Shown here: positions 9,185-20,009 of the stretch, piece by piece | Layout of the letters: each line of letters opens with the position of its first letter | Position numbering within the stretch: position 1 is the first letter of the stretch | Assembly: GCA_963843065.1 (NCBI GenBank) | Contig: CAWJKX010000080.1 | Location: 7,295-71,294 of the forward strand | From: JAGVPT01 sp963843065 | GTDB lineage: Bacteria; Bacteroidota; Ignavibacteria; UBA10030; UBA8401 | DNA: 64,000 nucleotides | Direction of reading: 5' to 3' | Program-made: the position numbers and the translations under genes | The notes under the pieces: generated by a model | Seen by the model: the letters and a program-made list of their open reading frames with translations, nothing else | The model's database searches: none | What the model was told of the DNA's origin: nothing

Positions 9185-12100
9185 TCCTGGTCAAGATTAT
9201 GGATCTCACGGGATCGGTGCAGATCGTATTCTAATTCCGGGTCAATGTTTTGTTGTTCAACTCTTTTCGCTTTTTCCATTAACTCTTCATGTCGAGCCTG
9301 GAGATACTCAAGCTTTTCCTTCCCATACGACAAACGTGTGATGAGAACGAAGAGTACCCGGGACAATGAAAATAGCAAGAGTAGTAGCTGCCAGCATGCC
9401 GCCGAGAACAGTATACCCGATTGTTCTGCGCGCTATCGCTCCAGCCCCTGTTGCAAAGACAAGAGGCATGACGCCGAGGATAAATGCCATGGAGGTCATC
9501 ACGATAGGACGCAAACGGAGCCGTACCGCTTCCATGGTAGATTGGATAAGCTCTTCACCCCGGTCGACACGCACCTTTGCAAATTCCACAATGAGGATCG
9601 CGTTCTTGGCGGCAAGCCCGATGAGCGTAATGAGCCCTATTTGCGCATAGACATTGTTCGAAATACTTGGCAGAGATGTAAGCATTAGGATTGCCCCAAA
9701 AGCGCCAATCGGTACGGCCAGCAATACTGAGAACGGAACCGACCAGCTTTCATACAAGGCTGCGAGAAAAAGAAAAACGAAAGTGATCGAGAAGACGAAG
9801 ATATAGATCGTCGTCGAGCCTTCCTTGATTTCCTCGTAGCTCAATCCCGAATACTCATAATCGTACCCCTCCGGCAGCATTTCTGCGCAACATCTTTCAA
9901 AGCATTCAGAGTTTCGGTACTGCTGTACCCGGGAGCAGACGCTCCATCAATTTCGGCGGACCGAAAAATATTAAAATGCGATATCAGCGGTGCAGCTTCA
10001 GTCGGCTGGTAACTAATCAGTGTGCCGAGAGGCACCATTGCCCCTGCCTGGTTACGCACGTAATATTTGTCGATGTCCGATACCGTCGCCCGGGACATGG
10101 TGTCTGCCTGTATCACTACATGAAAGGTACGGTTGTATGTTGTGAAATCGTTGACATAAATGCTCCCCATATACGCCTGGATGGTTGTGAAGACATCAGC
10201 AACATTTACTCCCAGCTTTTCACATTTTTCCCGATCGACAGTAAGATTGTAATTGGGCGTGTGGGCAGAATAAAAACTGTATGCACCAGAGATCGCCGGA
10301 TTTTTATTTGCCTCAGCGATAAATCTATTGACTACCTTTTCAAACGCGTGAATGTCATCATTGGTATTGCGCTGCTCTATCTGGAAGCTGAAACCGACCA
10401 CCGATCCGACACCCGGAATTGGTGAAGGCTGAATGACCTGGACATTGGCGTTGGTAAGACCGGCATCGCTGATGCGCTGCTGCATGACACGGATGATACC
10501 CGGCACTTGCTGGCGTGATTCGGAACGCTCATCCCATGGCTTGAGCTGGCAATAAATGGTACCGCAATTTGAATTGGTTGCATTGGTCACAACATTCAGA
10601 CCGGACAACGCCGCGTAGTGCGCTACACCCGGAGTAGATGCGATGACCGACATCAGCTTCGTCATCACCGCAACGGATTGGGCAGTAGAAGATGCGGGAG
10701 GTAATTGAAACGTTATGTAGAGATTTCCATCGTCTTCGGAAGGTATGAATCCTGTCGACTTGTTCTGAAACAGAAATATCGCACCAACGCAAACAGAGAC
10801 AAGCAGGATGATAACATACCTTGACGCCTTGATGCTGCGCTTAACGCCGTCGGAGTATTTATCCGTCAGTTTCTCAAACCAATTATTGAAACCGGCAAAA
10901 AACCGGCCCACTCCTCGCGGCACGGCGTCTTTCTGCGACGGTTTGAGAAGAAGACTGCAAAGAGCCGGCGTTAAGGATAAAGCAATAAAAGCAGAAAGCA
11001 TGACCGAGATCGCAATAGTGATCGCGAACTGCTGATACAAACGTCCAACAATACCGGGTATGAAACCAACAGGAACAAATACGGCCGCAAGGATTAAGGC
11101 AATCGCTACAACGGGTGCCGATATATCCTTCATCGCCTGATAGGTTGCCTCTTTCGCCGATAGATTGTGCTCGTCCATATAATGCTGCACCGCTTCTACG
11201 ACAATAATAGCATCGTCCACAACAATGCCGATGGCCAGCACAAAGCCGAACATGGTGAGCGTGTTGATCGTAAACCCAAGAGGGATGAAAAAACAGAAAG
11301 TGCCTAAGATCGAAACGGGAATGGCAAGGACGGGGATGAGCGTGGTGCGCACGTTCTGAAGGAACAAATAGACAACAAGGGCGACAAGTCCCAGTGCTAA
11401 AAGCAGGGTGACAACAACTTCACTCATGGAAACCCTGACGACAGTCACCGATTCAAAAGGAACTCTGTAGTCAACGTCCGTAGGAAAAGATTTTTTCAAT
11501 TGGGCGAGTACTTTATAGACGCCGTTTGCCGTTTCAAGAGCATTGCTCCCCGGTGCCTGGTAAATAAGGAGACAAGAAGCTCGATTCCCATCGACAAATG
11601 AGTTGCTCGAAAAAGTGAACTTGCCCAGCTCGACTCTGGCCACGTCTTTGAGATATACCAGTTCACCGGTGGACGGGCTGGTTTTAACGATGACATTTTC
11701 AAAATCCGAAACCTTGCTCAAACGTCCGTTGACGAGAATACCTAATTCAAATGTCTGCGTCTTTTGCTGCGGCGGTACGCCTGCCGAACCTGCCGCTACC
11801 TGTACATTTTGGGCATTTAACGCGGAGATGACATCCGTAGGAGTCAAACTATAGCTCGCCATTTTCTCAGGATCCATCCAGATTCGCATGCTGAAATCAT
11901 CGGTATATCTGCTGATGCTGCCCACCCCTGGCACACGAAGCAGTGCATCCTGCACAAAAATGTTCGTATAATTATCAAGGAACGTGATGTCATGCGTCCC
12001 TTGCGGCGCATAGACGGCCACCATCATGAGCAGGCTGGGATTTAACGCACGCACAGTAAGGCCAAGACGGCTCACCGCGGCTGGTAATAATGGAGTGGCA

Positions 12101-12441
12101 ATGCTGACGCGGTTTTGAACATCCAGCGTAGCAATATCAATGTCGGTTCCGATGCCAAATGTGACGTTCATCGACATCAAACCGTTGTTCGTATTATTGC
12201 TTTGCATGTACTCCATGCCCGGAGTACCGTTGACCTGTTGTTCAATCGGAGTGGCTACGGTTTGTTCAACGGTCAGCGCATCGGCCCCCGTAAATTGACC
12301 GTTGACCTGTACAACCGGTGGCGTGATTTGAGGATATTGCTCTACCGGCGAGTTAAAGATACAGATGATACCTGTGATCACTAATATGATCGAGATGACA
12401 ATAGCAGTGACAGGCCTCTTGATAAAGGTATTAGCGATCAT
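9181..12441 (-). CDS. AcrB-type RND efflux permease, first of a tandem pair (two frameshifts)
   Basis: HAE1 RND permease of about 1,086 residues starting MIANTFIKRPVTAIVIS. It carries the same hallmarks as its neighbour: porter-domain TVEQTVATPIE, TM4 GIVVDDAIIV, and TM10 LAAKNAILIVEF. Two breaks interrupt it. Near 9882 one A appears to be missing in AQK-LPEGYDY. Near 9354-9359 there is an extra base in CCGGGTAC, after which the proper C-terminus (VLFVLITRLSYGKEKLEYL) resumes. It stands third in the tolC-MFP-RND-RND operon and probably forms a tripartite pump spanning both membranes. Substrates cannot be read from the sequence and no local regulator gene is present. Confidence 0.92.
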
Positions 12442-12589
12442 AGTTTATTCTTGCTCACTGATGTTACGCTGGATTAAAAAACCTTGGCATGAAACCACCA
12501 AAACATTAATCTTTCATGCCTTTGCGACGATGTGGCGGCATCATGCGTTCTTGCGTAACAAAGAATTTCTTTGCAAAGCACGCAAGATT

Positions 12590-13781
12590 CTATTGCGAAT
12601 TCTGTCTGCTTCCGTTTCCTTTTCCCGTTTGGGCCGAAGACGCTATGAGTGAGCCATTATGCAACGATTGTATTCCATCGGCGACAATGTTGTCCCCCTC
12701 CTTGATTCCGTCTTTTATGATTACATCGGACCCAAGGACTGACCCAAGCTGTACTTTCTTTTGAAATGCAAATAGACGGGGATCTCCTTTCGACGCGGGG
12801 GAATCTCCAGCCTTGTCGCCGGTACTCATCATGCTATCTTTCGCCACATAGACAAAATATTCGCCCATTTCTTCCACCACAGCCTTATTCGGTATAACCA
12901 ATTGGGGGATTGAATCTTGATTATGTACCCGCACGACACAACTCATGCCTACGCGCAAATAGGATTGCGGATTGGGAAAGAGCAGTCTGACTCTGATGGA
13001 GCCCGTTTGAGGGTTCACTGCACGGTCAATAACAGAAAGTGTTCCAGTAAAGGAATAGAGAGAGTTGTTCGGTAATATAAGAGTGAACAGGGAATCAACC
13101 GACTGATGCCCGGTATTTTGAAGAGTATTAAAATACGACAATTGTTTTTCGTTGATCAAAAAATCAACTGCCATCGGGTCATCGGTAGAGATAGTGATAA
13201 GTACCGTCTGGCCGACCGTTACCAAATCTCCGAGCTTCACCTGACTGAATCCTATCGTTCCATCAAATGGAGCGATGATAACCGAATACGCTAAATTCGT
13301 TTTGGCAATTTTCAACGCTTCTAATGCCGATTGGTATGCATTTTGCGAATTCTCCAATGCAATCATCGCGTGGTCATACACCTGTTTCGCAACGGCTTTG
13401 TTCTTATTCAGATATTGATAGCGGTCGGCATCCTGCCGTGCCTGTTTTAAATTCCCCTCTGCTACTTTAACATTTGCGGCAGCCGTATTGTAGTTATCTT
13501 CGTAGATACGTCTGTCGATATCGTACAACTTCTGCCCTTTCGTTACATGGCTCCCCTCTTTAAAAAAAATCCCGGTAATGTAACCCTGTACTTCGGGGAG
13601 CAGGTTTACCTGGTTCAACGCAACCGTTGTAGCAGTGTATCTATCATAATAAGTAACCGCTACAGCTTTCACGGTAAACAGGTTCACCGGTGCTGGCCGG
13701 TGGAAGCGGCGGCGGCGGTTGTTTGCATGAGCAAAGAACGAGGCAACCGATGAATGCTATGCTGAAGAATGCTCTATTCAT
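12590..13781 (-). CDS. RND periplasmic membrane-fusion lipoprotein (frameshifted)
   Basis: HlyD/AcrA-family adaptor of about 397 residues. The start MNRAFFSIAFIGCLVLCSC (ATG at 13781; another ATG lies 6 nt upstream) gives a lipoprotein signal and a proline-rich linker. One extra G near 13697 then breaks the frame before NLFTVKAVAV. Downstream are the biotinyl-lipoyl-like half motifs (LPEVQGYITGIFFKEGSHV and PFDGTIGFSQVKLGDLV) around a coiled-coil hairpin rich in KQARQDADRYQ-type helices, then the beta-barrel region. It links the inner-membrane permeases to the TolC-like channel encoded just upstream. The C-terminus is low complexity (GSRQNSQ). Confidence 0.9.
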
Positions 13782-13808
13782 AATCATAATACTGTCCGTT
13801 GAAATGCA

Positions 13809-15156
13809 TTAGTAATGAGAGGGGATTTCACCCATCGCTTTTTCCAAATCTATTTTGCTCGACAGGAGCTGGAAGAGGGCGTCGATATATCCTATTTCCG
13901 CGGTTATCAGGTTTGATTCAGCCACAAGGAGATTCAGATAAGCGACCACTCCCTGATTATACTGAAGCGAGACAACGCGGTAAACATTTTGTGCCCGCGA
14001 TTTATTATCGTCCAGCAAGCGCAAGTTATACAGATTGCTTTTGTAGTTGGCCAACGCGGAACTATACTCCGTGTAAATTTCGGATTTCAAATTCATTTCA
14101 GCCCAGTTCACATTCTGTTCCTCAAGTTCCGACCTTTGAAGGTTTTCAACACGTGCAAAGCCCGTGAATATGGGGAAATTGATGGACACTCCAAAATAGG
14201 AATAAGGGTATGCAGTTCTAAATAAATTTGATGATACGGGACTTTCGTATTCATAATAATAATCGTAAAAAACGGAGACGGTCGGAAGAAATGAAAGTTT
14301 GTCATACAGGGTTTGTTGATGCTGCAATTCTTTTACCGTTTGAAGCTGTTGATACTCTATCCGGTTCTCATACTGTAATTGCTTCGTGGTGTCGGAATAA
14401 ATTTCCTTCATCATTTGCGCCGTATCGAACGTCACGTTAAAGTTCTTTTCCGGCGGGTACCCCATCAGTTGTTTCAAGACGGCATATTCCGGTGCGACAT
14501 TTTCAATTTGCTGCTTCAGTTCTGCCTTTCGAATTATTCAGCGTGATCACTGCTTGTTGATAATCCGTTTCATCGACGATCCCTCCCACATACTGGTTGT
14601 GTGTATCCATAATATTTCTGCCGAGGCGCGCGGTATCTTCTTTCAAAATATTGATCTGCTCAAGGGTAAGAAGAAGATTATAGAATGATTTACTGACAGA
14701 CGATACGATGGATATTTTCTCACTGTCCGTAATTTGCTCGGCTTGCTTCGTGAGAAGCGGAGCGCTCGTCGCCGCATAAAAAAGCTGCGGTTCGAATATC
14801 GTTTGCGAAGCGGTTAATTGAGGAATGGCGGTGTTGGCTACACCGGTGGGCGTTACAATCGGCGCCCCTCCCGGCACAGGATTAGGGGAAACCGTCCTGG
14901 GTAATTGAGTGTAATGGACCATGTTGCCGGAAAGATTCAATTGGGGAAACCAGCCGGACAGATTAATGGCATTGGTCGCTTTGGCGATTGCCGTATTCAC
15001 AAGGGATTGATTCAGACCGGGCTGGTATTGCAAGGCATAACGAATGCATTGGTCGAGCGTAAAAAATTTCGTTGAATCGGATTTGTGATTATTTTGGGAA
15101 TATGCACAAATCGGTAATTGTACAGCGATGGCAATGAAGAGAAGCAATCGTATCAT
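13809..15156 (-). CDS. TolC-like outer-membrane efflux channel (frameshifted)
   Basis: Outer-membrane efflux protein of about 448 residues with signal peptide MIRLLLFIAIAVQLPICAYS, heading the RND operon. The repeated helical motif typical of TolC is visible: TLDQCIRYALQYQPGLNQSLV in the first half and VVSLQYNQGVVAYLNLLVAESNL in the second. One extra G near 14525-14528 (AAAGGCAG for AAAGCAG) breaks the frame; removing it joins NSK to AELKQQIENVAPEYAVLKQL. It trimerises in the outer membrane and docks with the fusion protein. The upstream region 15157-15660 should hold the operon promoter. Confidence 0.88.
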
Positions 15157-15256
15157 TTTATTCTTTATTTCAACCGCATTTATTGCTGAAAGATGATTTG
15201 CTGCTCTGCGATGTCTTTTACTACAACTTGGCGAGAGGCAATTGTTTATTCCTACT

Positions 15257-15270
15257 TTGTGATTTCACAA
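15257..15270. promoter_or_regulatory. candidate operator upstream of the efflux operon
   Basis: A perfect inverted repeat, TTGTGATTTCACAA, lies about 100 bp upstream of the tolC-like start. Its position suits binding by a dimeric repressor or activator. The half-sites resemble CRP-type TGTGA but the spacing is too short. No regulator gene lies nearby, so this is only a candidate. Confidence 0.35.
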
Positions 15271-15481
15271 GGTACATTTTCTTTCGTTTGTTATACATTG
15301 TAAGACTACTTTAGACAAAAGATGTTAAGCAATGGTTTAAGCGTTTAGGTGTGATCAACCAGACAGATTTGGCTTCCCCAGTGCACAACAATTGACCTTT
15401 CAAAAACATATTTCACCTTCAACACTCTTTATCTTAAGAGCCATGGAATTGATGACCGATACCGTCGAGGCGTAAGGTCCA

Positions 15482-15545
15482 CTGCTTAGATCTAAGCAGC
15501 GCCAGCCACAAACCCATGTTTTCTGAAAGAAAACGCGGGTTTTAC
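15482..15545 (+). ncRNA. possible small RNA 3' part: perfect palindrome plus terminator-like hairpin
   Basis: Between the divergent efflux operon and the GH2 gene lies an 18-bp perfect palindrome, CTGCTTAGATCTAAGCAG (15482-15499). About 10 bp later comes a hairpin with arms AAACCC and GGGTTT extended by GTTTTCT/AGAAAAC (15510-15543), followed by a T-rich run (TTTACTTCTT). No plus-strand gene ends here, so the terminator-like hairpin has no obvious owner. A short plus-strand RNA is one explanation; an operator or a leader of the GH2 gene are others. Confidence 0.3.
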
Positions 15546-15608
15546 TTCTTCTCTACCTAAAAGAGAGAGTGCAATAAAAAAAACGACTCGACTTCTGATT
15601 TCCTCTTC

Positions 15609-15636
15609 TTTGATTAGCTCCAATATAGTATATTTG
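15609..15636 (+). promoter_or_regulatory. possible Bacteroidota-type promoter for the GH2 gene
   Basis: TTTG (15609-15612) and TATATTTG (15629-15636) fit the TTTG / TAnnTTTG promoter type of Bacteroidota, with a slightly short spacer of 16 nt. It lies about 65 bp upstream of the GH2 start. No transcription start data can be read from sequence. Confidence 0.35.
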
Positions 15637-15701
15637 CAGTCGAATTTTCGACACCGATCTCGATGAATAGCTTTGCACTCATCAAAAAGGAAACCCGCCT
15701 A

Positions 15702-18157
15702 ATGAAAACGATATCACCTAAAAGCAAGATCCCCTCTTCATATTGGTCTCTTCTGATCATGGCCGTTCTTTTTTTGACTCCGCACTTTATATACTCTGCA
15801 ACCACTCGGCACTCTGAGGATTTCACGAAAGATTGGAAGTTTCACCTCGGCGATGCGACGAACAGACAGGAATCCAGCCTCGACGATTCTCAATGGCGAA
15901 TTCTCGACCTGCCGCACGACTGGAGCATTGAAGGAGAATTTAATAAGGATAATCCAGCGACCCCGGGCGGCGGAGCCTTACCGGGCGGAATCGGTTGGTA
16001 CCGCAGAGTCTTTTTCCATCCCGCAATCAGACAATAAAAAATTATTCTTTGTCGATTTTGACGGAGTGTATCGGAACAGCGAGGTATGGATCAACGGACA
16101 TTACTTGGGCAAGCGGCCGTACGGTTATATCTCTTTTGAGTACGAACTGACTCCGTTCCTGAAATACGGTAACGAACAAAATGTTTTGGCGGTGAAAGTA
16201 GATAATTCACAGCAGCCCAATTCGCGCTGGTATTCCGGTTCGGGAATTTATCGAAACGTCCGGCTCGTGACGACAGAAACAATTCATGTCGATCACTGGG
16301 GAATATATATCACAACACCGGAAGTGTCGGGGGAATCGGCGACAGTCTCTATTCGTACAAAAGTGAAGAACAGCACTGCACAAGTTCAACCTGTGAAAGT
16401 CAAAACCGTAATATTGGATGAAGAGGGCAATAAAGTAGCGGAGGTTGAATCTGGAAATGTTATTGCGGAGGATTCTCTCTCTGAAGTGTCCCAGGAAGTA
16501 GCAGTGAAAAACCCGCATCTCTGGACGCTTAGAAATTCCACGGCTGTATAAAGCCGTAACGACAATCGAATGCAATGGGATGGAATGTGATAATTATGAG
16601 ACGACATTCGGCATCCGAACATTTGTTTTCGACGTCGACAAAGGATTTTCCTTGAATGGAAAACATGTGAAGATCAACGGCGTGTGCGACCATCACGACC
16701 TTGGCTGCCTTGGTTCAGCAGTCAACAAACGCGCGCTCGAACGCCAGCTCGAGATTCTGAAAACAATGGGATGCAACGCTATCCGCACTTCTCATAATCC
16801 TCCGGCTCCTGAACTGCTCGACCTGTGCGACAGGATGGGCTTCATCGTGATGGACGAAGCGTTCGACATGTGGAAGAAGAAAAAAACAGATTTCGATTAT
16901 TCCTTAGACTGGGATACATGGCACAGACAAGATCTCACGGATATGATCCTTCGCGACCGAAATCATCCGAGCGTCTTCATCTGGAGCATCGGGAACGAAA
17001 TACCGGAACAATGGGACAAGCAGGACAGCAGCGGCACAGTCATCGCACGAGAACTCGGCGCGTTGGTAAAATCTCTCGATGCGACAAGACCCGTTACGTC
17101 AGCGCTGAACGATCCGGTTCCCTCGAATCCGCTAGTCCGCTCGGGCGCTCTCGATTTGATTGGCAACAACTACAGCATTGATAAGTATCCCGACTTTCCG
17201 AAAACTTTTCCCGGAAGGAAATTCATCGCGACTGAAACGGTATCCGCTCTGGCAACACGAGGCCATTATGACATGCCGTCGGACACCATCAGGCGGTGGC
17301 CAACGCGCTGGGACATCCCTTTCAATGCCGGGAACCCTGACAACACATGCTCAGCGTACGATAACTGCAGCGCTCCCTGGGGATCGACCCACGAAGAAAC
17401 ATGGAAAGTGATAAAGAAATATGATTTCCTCTCCGGCATGTTCATCTGGACCGGTTTTGATTATATCGGGGAACCCACACCTTACAGTTGGCCTTCACGA
17501 AGTTCGTACTTCGGCATCATCGATCTGGCCGGTTTTCCGAAAGATGTATATTATATGTATCAAAGCGAATGGACGGACAAACCGGTGCTCCATCTTTTTC
17601 CCCATTGGAATTGGAAAAAAGGAGACACGGTCGACGTCTGGGCGTATACCAATTGTGAAGAGGTGGAATTATTCCTGAATGGTCAATCACTGGGGACAAA
17701 GAAAAAGATTGGAGATGATCTCCATCTCATGTGGAAAGTTCCCTTCACCCCCGGGACATTGAAGGCAGTCGGACGTTCGGGCGGAAAAGATATTCTGACA
17801 CAGGAAATCAAAACGGCCGGAGCACCGGCAAAGATCGTGCTGGAAGCCGATCGGAACGTTATATCGGCAGACGGTAAAGATCTTTCATTTGTTACTGTCA
17901 AGGTGATGGATGAGGCGGGCACTCTCGTGCCGAATGCGGATAATTTAATCCACTTTAGTGTATCCAGTGAGGGAAGAATTGTCGGTGTAGACAACGGCCT
18001 CCAAACGAGCCATGAATCATTTAAGGCTCATGACCGGAAAGCATTCAACGGCCTCTGCCTTTCGGTGATCCAATCGACTGAAAAAGCCGGCCGCATTACG
18101 CTCGAGGCAACGTCGGATGGTTTAAAAGGTTCCTCGGTCGTGATTGAATCAAAATAA
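15702..18157 (+). CDS. secreted GH2-family beta-galactosidase-like glycosidase (two frameshifts)
   Basis: Glycoside hydrolase family 2 enzyme of about 817 residues. I chose the ATG at 15702 (MKTISPKSKIPSS) because AAGGAAA precedes it; a signal segment (LLIMAVLFLTPHFIYSA) follows. The sugar-binding domain has WRILDLPHDWSIEGEF and WYRRVF; the catalytic barrel has GVCDHHDLGCLG, RTSHNPP, the acid/base Glu in WSIGNE, and a candidate nucleophile Glu in FIATETVSA. A C-terminal Ig-like region follows, similar to DUF4982 proteins. Extra bases near 16012 (TTTTTCC) and near 16540 split it into three. It probably cleaves beta-linked sugars from polysaccharides in the periplasm or outside; the substrate is not certain. 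Confidence 0.88.
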
Positions 18158-18185
18158 GCAGGCACAGACGGAACGAGAAGAAGGT

Positions 18186-18336
18186 ATCCACAAAGCACAC
18201 GAATGATATGTTAAATCATCTCGTTCCCAATCTCTGATTGGGAACGTACTTTTGCTCGGAAGGAAAAAACAGTACTTCCGTTCCCAACGGGACGTTGTGA
18301 ATGAGATGATACATTCTCTTCGTGTGCTTCGTGGAT
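18186..18336. repeat. 151-bp nested palindromic repeat
   Basis: Outer arms are ATCCACAAAGCACACGAA (18186-18203) and its near-complement ending at 18336. Inside is CGTTCCCAATC...GATTGGGAACG plus a second CGTTCCCAACGGGACG element and GATGATTT/GAGATGAT arms. It sits between two convergent genes (GH2 and the RNB ribonuclease) and could act as a two-way terminator. Its size and nesting look more like a mobile palindromic repeat than a simple terminator. Confidence 0.75.
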
Positions 18337-18374
18337 TGTTTGCTGGCATTCATAAAACCAGCCAAGTATTCTCA

Positions 18375-19846
18375 TCACACTTTTTTGAAATCGATATATC
18401 CCCTGTCAACATCCGTGTGAACAAGCTCTACGCGGAGTCTCTGGCCTACTTCCATCCCTTCAAACCCACTCACAAGCCTTCCTTCTACTGGGGGATGCAG
18501 AAGACGAACCCACGTCCCTTTGACCGAAGCGCCGGTAACGATAGCATCGAATTGTTCCTTGATCCTTGATTCAAGCAGCATTGCCGCTGCAGACTTCTCA
18601 ACCTGCCGCTCTACTTTTTTTGCCGCGTCTTCCTCTTCAGTGCAGTGTGCAGCGAGCGCTTCCAATTCATCGTTCGTGTAGGGTTGCCGCTCCCCCGTCA
18701 TCGCCGATTTGAGCATGCGCTGAGTAATAAGGTCGGGGTAGCGCCGGTTTGGTGCTGTAGAATGAGAATAATCTTTGACTGCAAGACCAAAGTGTCCGAT
18801 TGAAATGTCGTCAGGGAGTTCAACGATATATTCACCAGGACCCATCAATTTGATGACGCTGAGACAGATGTCCGGAAAACGAAGAGGATCGGCGGCTTGC
18901 TCCGAATCTAAAAACTGTTCCAATGACTTTGAGTCGGGCTTTTCCGGCAGCGTGAAACTCCGCTCCAATGCGAGCTGAACGATCCGATTCCAATTCTTCG
19001 GCGTGCGGACAATCCGCCGCAGCGATGGATACTTCTTTAGTGCGAGGTATCGTGCGGCTACGCCGTTTGCAGCAATCATGAAATCTTCAATAATATCTTT
19101 CGCCCTGTTTTTTCTCTCGACATCCAGGCGTGTTATTTCATCGTTGTCAAAAACAGGGCGGGCTTCGATCGTTTCGAAATTGAGCGCGCCATGCACATAC
19201 CGAAGGGCTTTCATCTTTTGGGCAATGCGATCCTGAAGCCTAATGTTTGCATCGAGGCCGGCGACCATACCAATTTCTTCCGGCATCGGACCGCTCCCCT
19301 CAAGCCATTCTGCAACGCTGTCATAGGCCAGCTTCGCACGGTTGCGGACTGCCGCTCTGTATATATCTGAACTCTGAAGCGAGCCATCTTCGCCGACGAC
19401 CATTTCAACGACGACGGCGAAGCGGTCCGATTCAAAATTGAGCGAAGTAATATCGGTAGAAAGCTTCTCAGGCAGCATCGGGAATATTTCAGCCGCAGTG
19501 TATACCGAAGTAGTATTGTGCCGGGCATGTTCATCGAGTGCTGAATGATTCTTGACAATAGCGTCGACATCGGCGATGGCGACAAAAACTTTCACTGCTC
19601 CAGCTGACATACTTTCTGCAACGGTAAGTTGATCCAGGTCGCGCGAATCATCGTTGTCGATGGAACACCAGAGAAGTTTTCTCAGATCCCGGACTGATGG
19701 TTCATCTTTTGTCTCCTGCTCATGGATGCCGTCAAGTTCTGCAAGTGCCTGACAGAAAAATCTGGAAGAAGTCCCCTCTCAAGCATCACTCGGCGCGCGA
19801 TTTTTTGCAGCAGGACGCGGTGCTTCTTATCGTTTGTGTTGGTCAT
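18375..19846 (-). CDS. RNB-domain (RNase II/R family) exoribonuclease, short form (frameshifted)
   Basis: 3'-to-5' exoribonuclease of about 490 residues. The catalytic motif SIDNDDSRDLDQL carries the clustered aspartates of the RNB active site. Further RNB blocks are IGHFGLAVKDYSHSTAPNRRYPDL and a C-terminal S1-like strand region (VKGTWVRLLHPPVEGRL, VHTDVDRGYIDF). One T seems missing in a T-run near 19765, which separates the first 27 or so residues (start MTNTNDKKHRVLLQKIARR at 19846). It is shorter than E. coli RNase R and I see no full N-terminal cold-shock domains, so it resembles compact RNase II types. It should act in RNA turnover in the cytosol. Confidence 0.85.
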
Positions 19847-19958
19847 TATTTAATGTGAACGTATTAGGTGTTGTGATAATATTCAAAATCTCCGTTTGAG
19901 AATACTCATTAGTATCGGATATACGGATGACGATGTCAAGTGCCACGATACCACACGC

Positions 19959-19987
19959 AACGAAGCCCTGCCAAAGCAGGCTTCGTT
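19959..19987. terminator. hairpin downstream of the M3 peptidase gene
   Basis: An inverted repeat, AACGAAGC...CTGC / GCAG..GCTTCGTT around a CAAA loop, lies between the peptidase stop (20010) and the ribonuclease start. It is a strong stem with one bulge, but the following base run is not clearly U-rich on either strand, so it may be a processing or repeat hairpin instead of a terminator. Confidence 0.4.
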
Positions 19988-20009
19988 GGTGGACTTCAAG
20001 GGGGGACAG

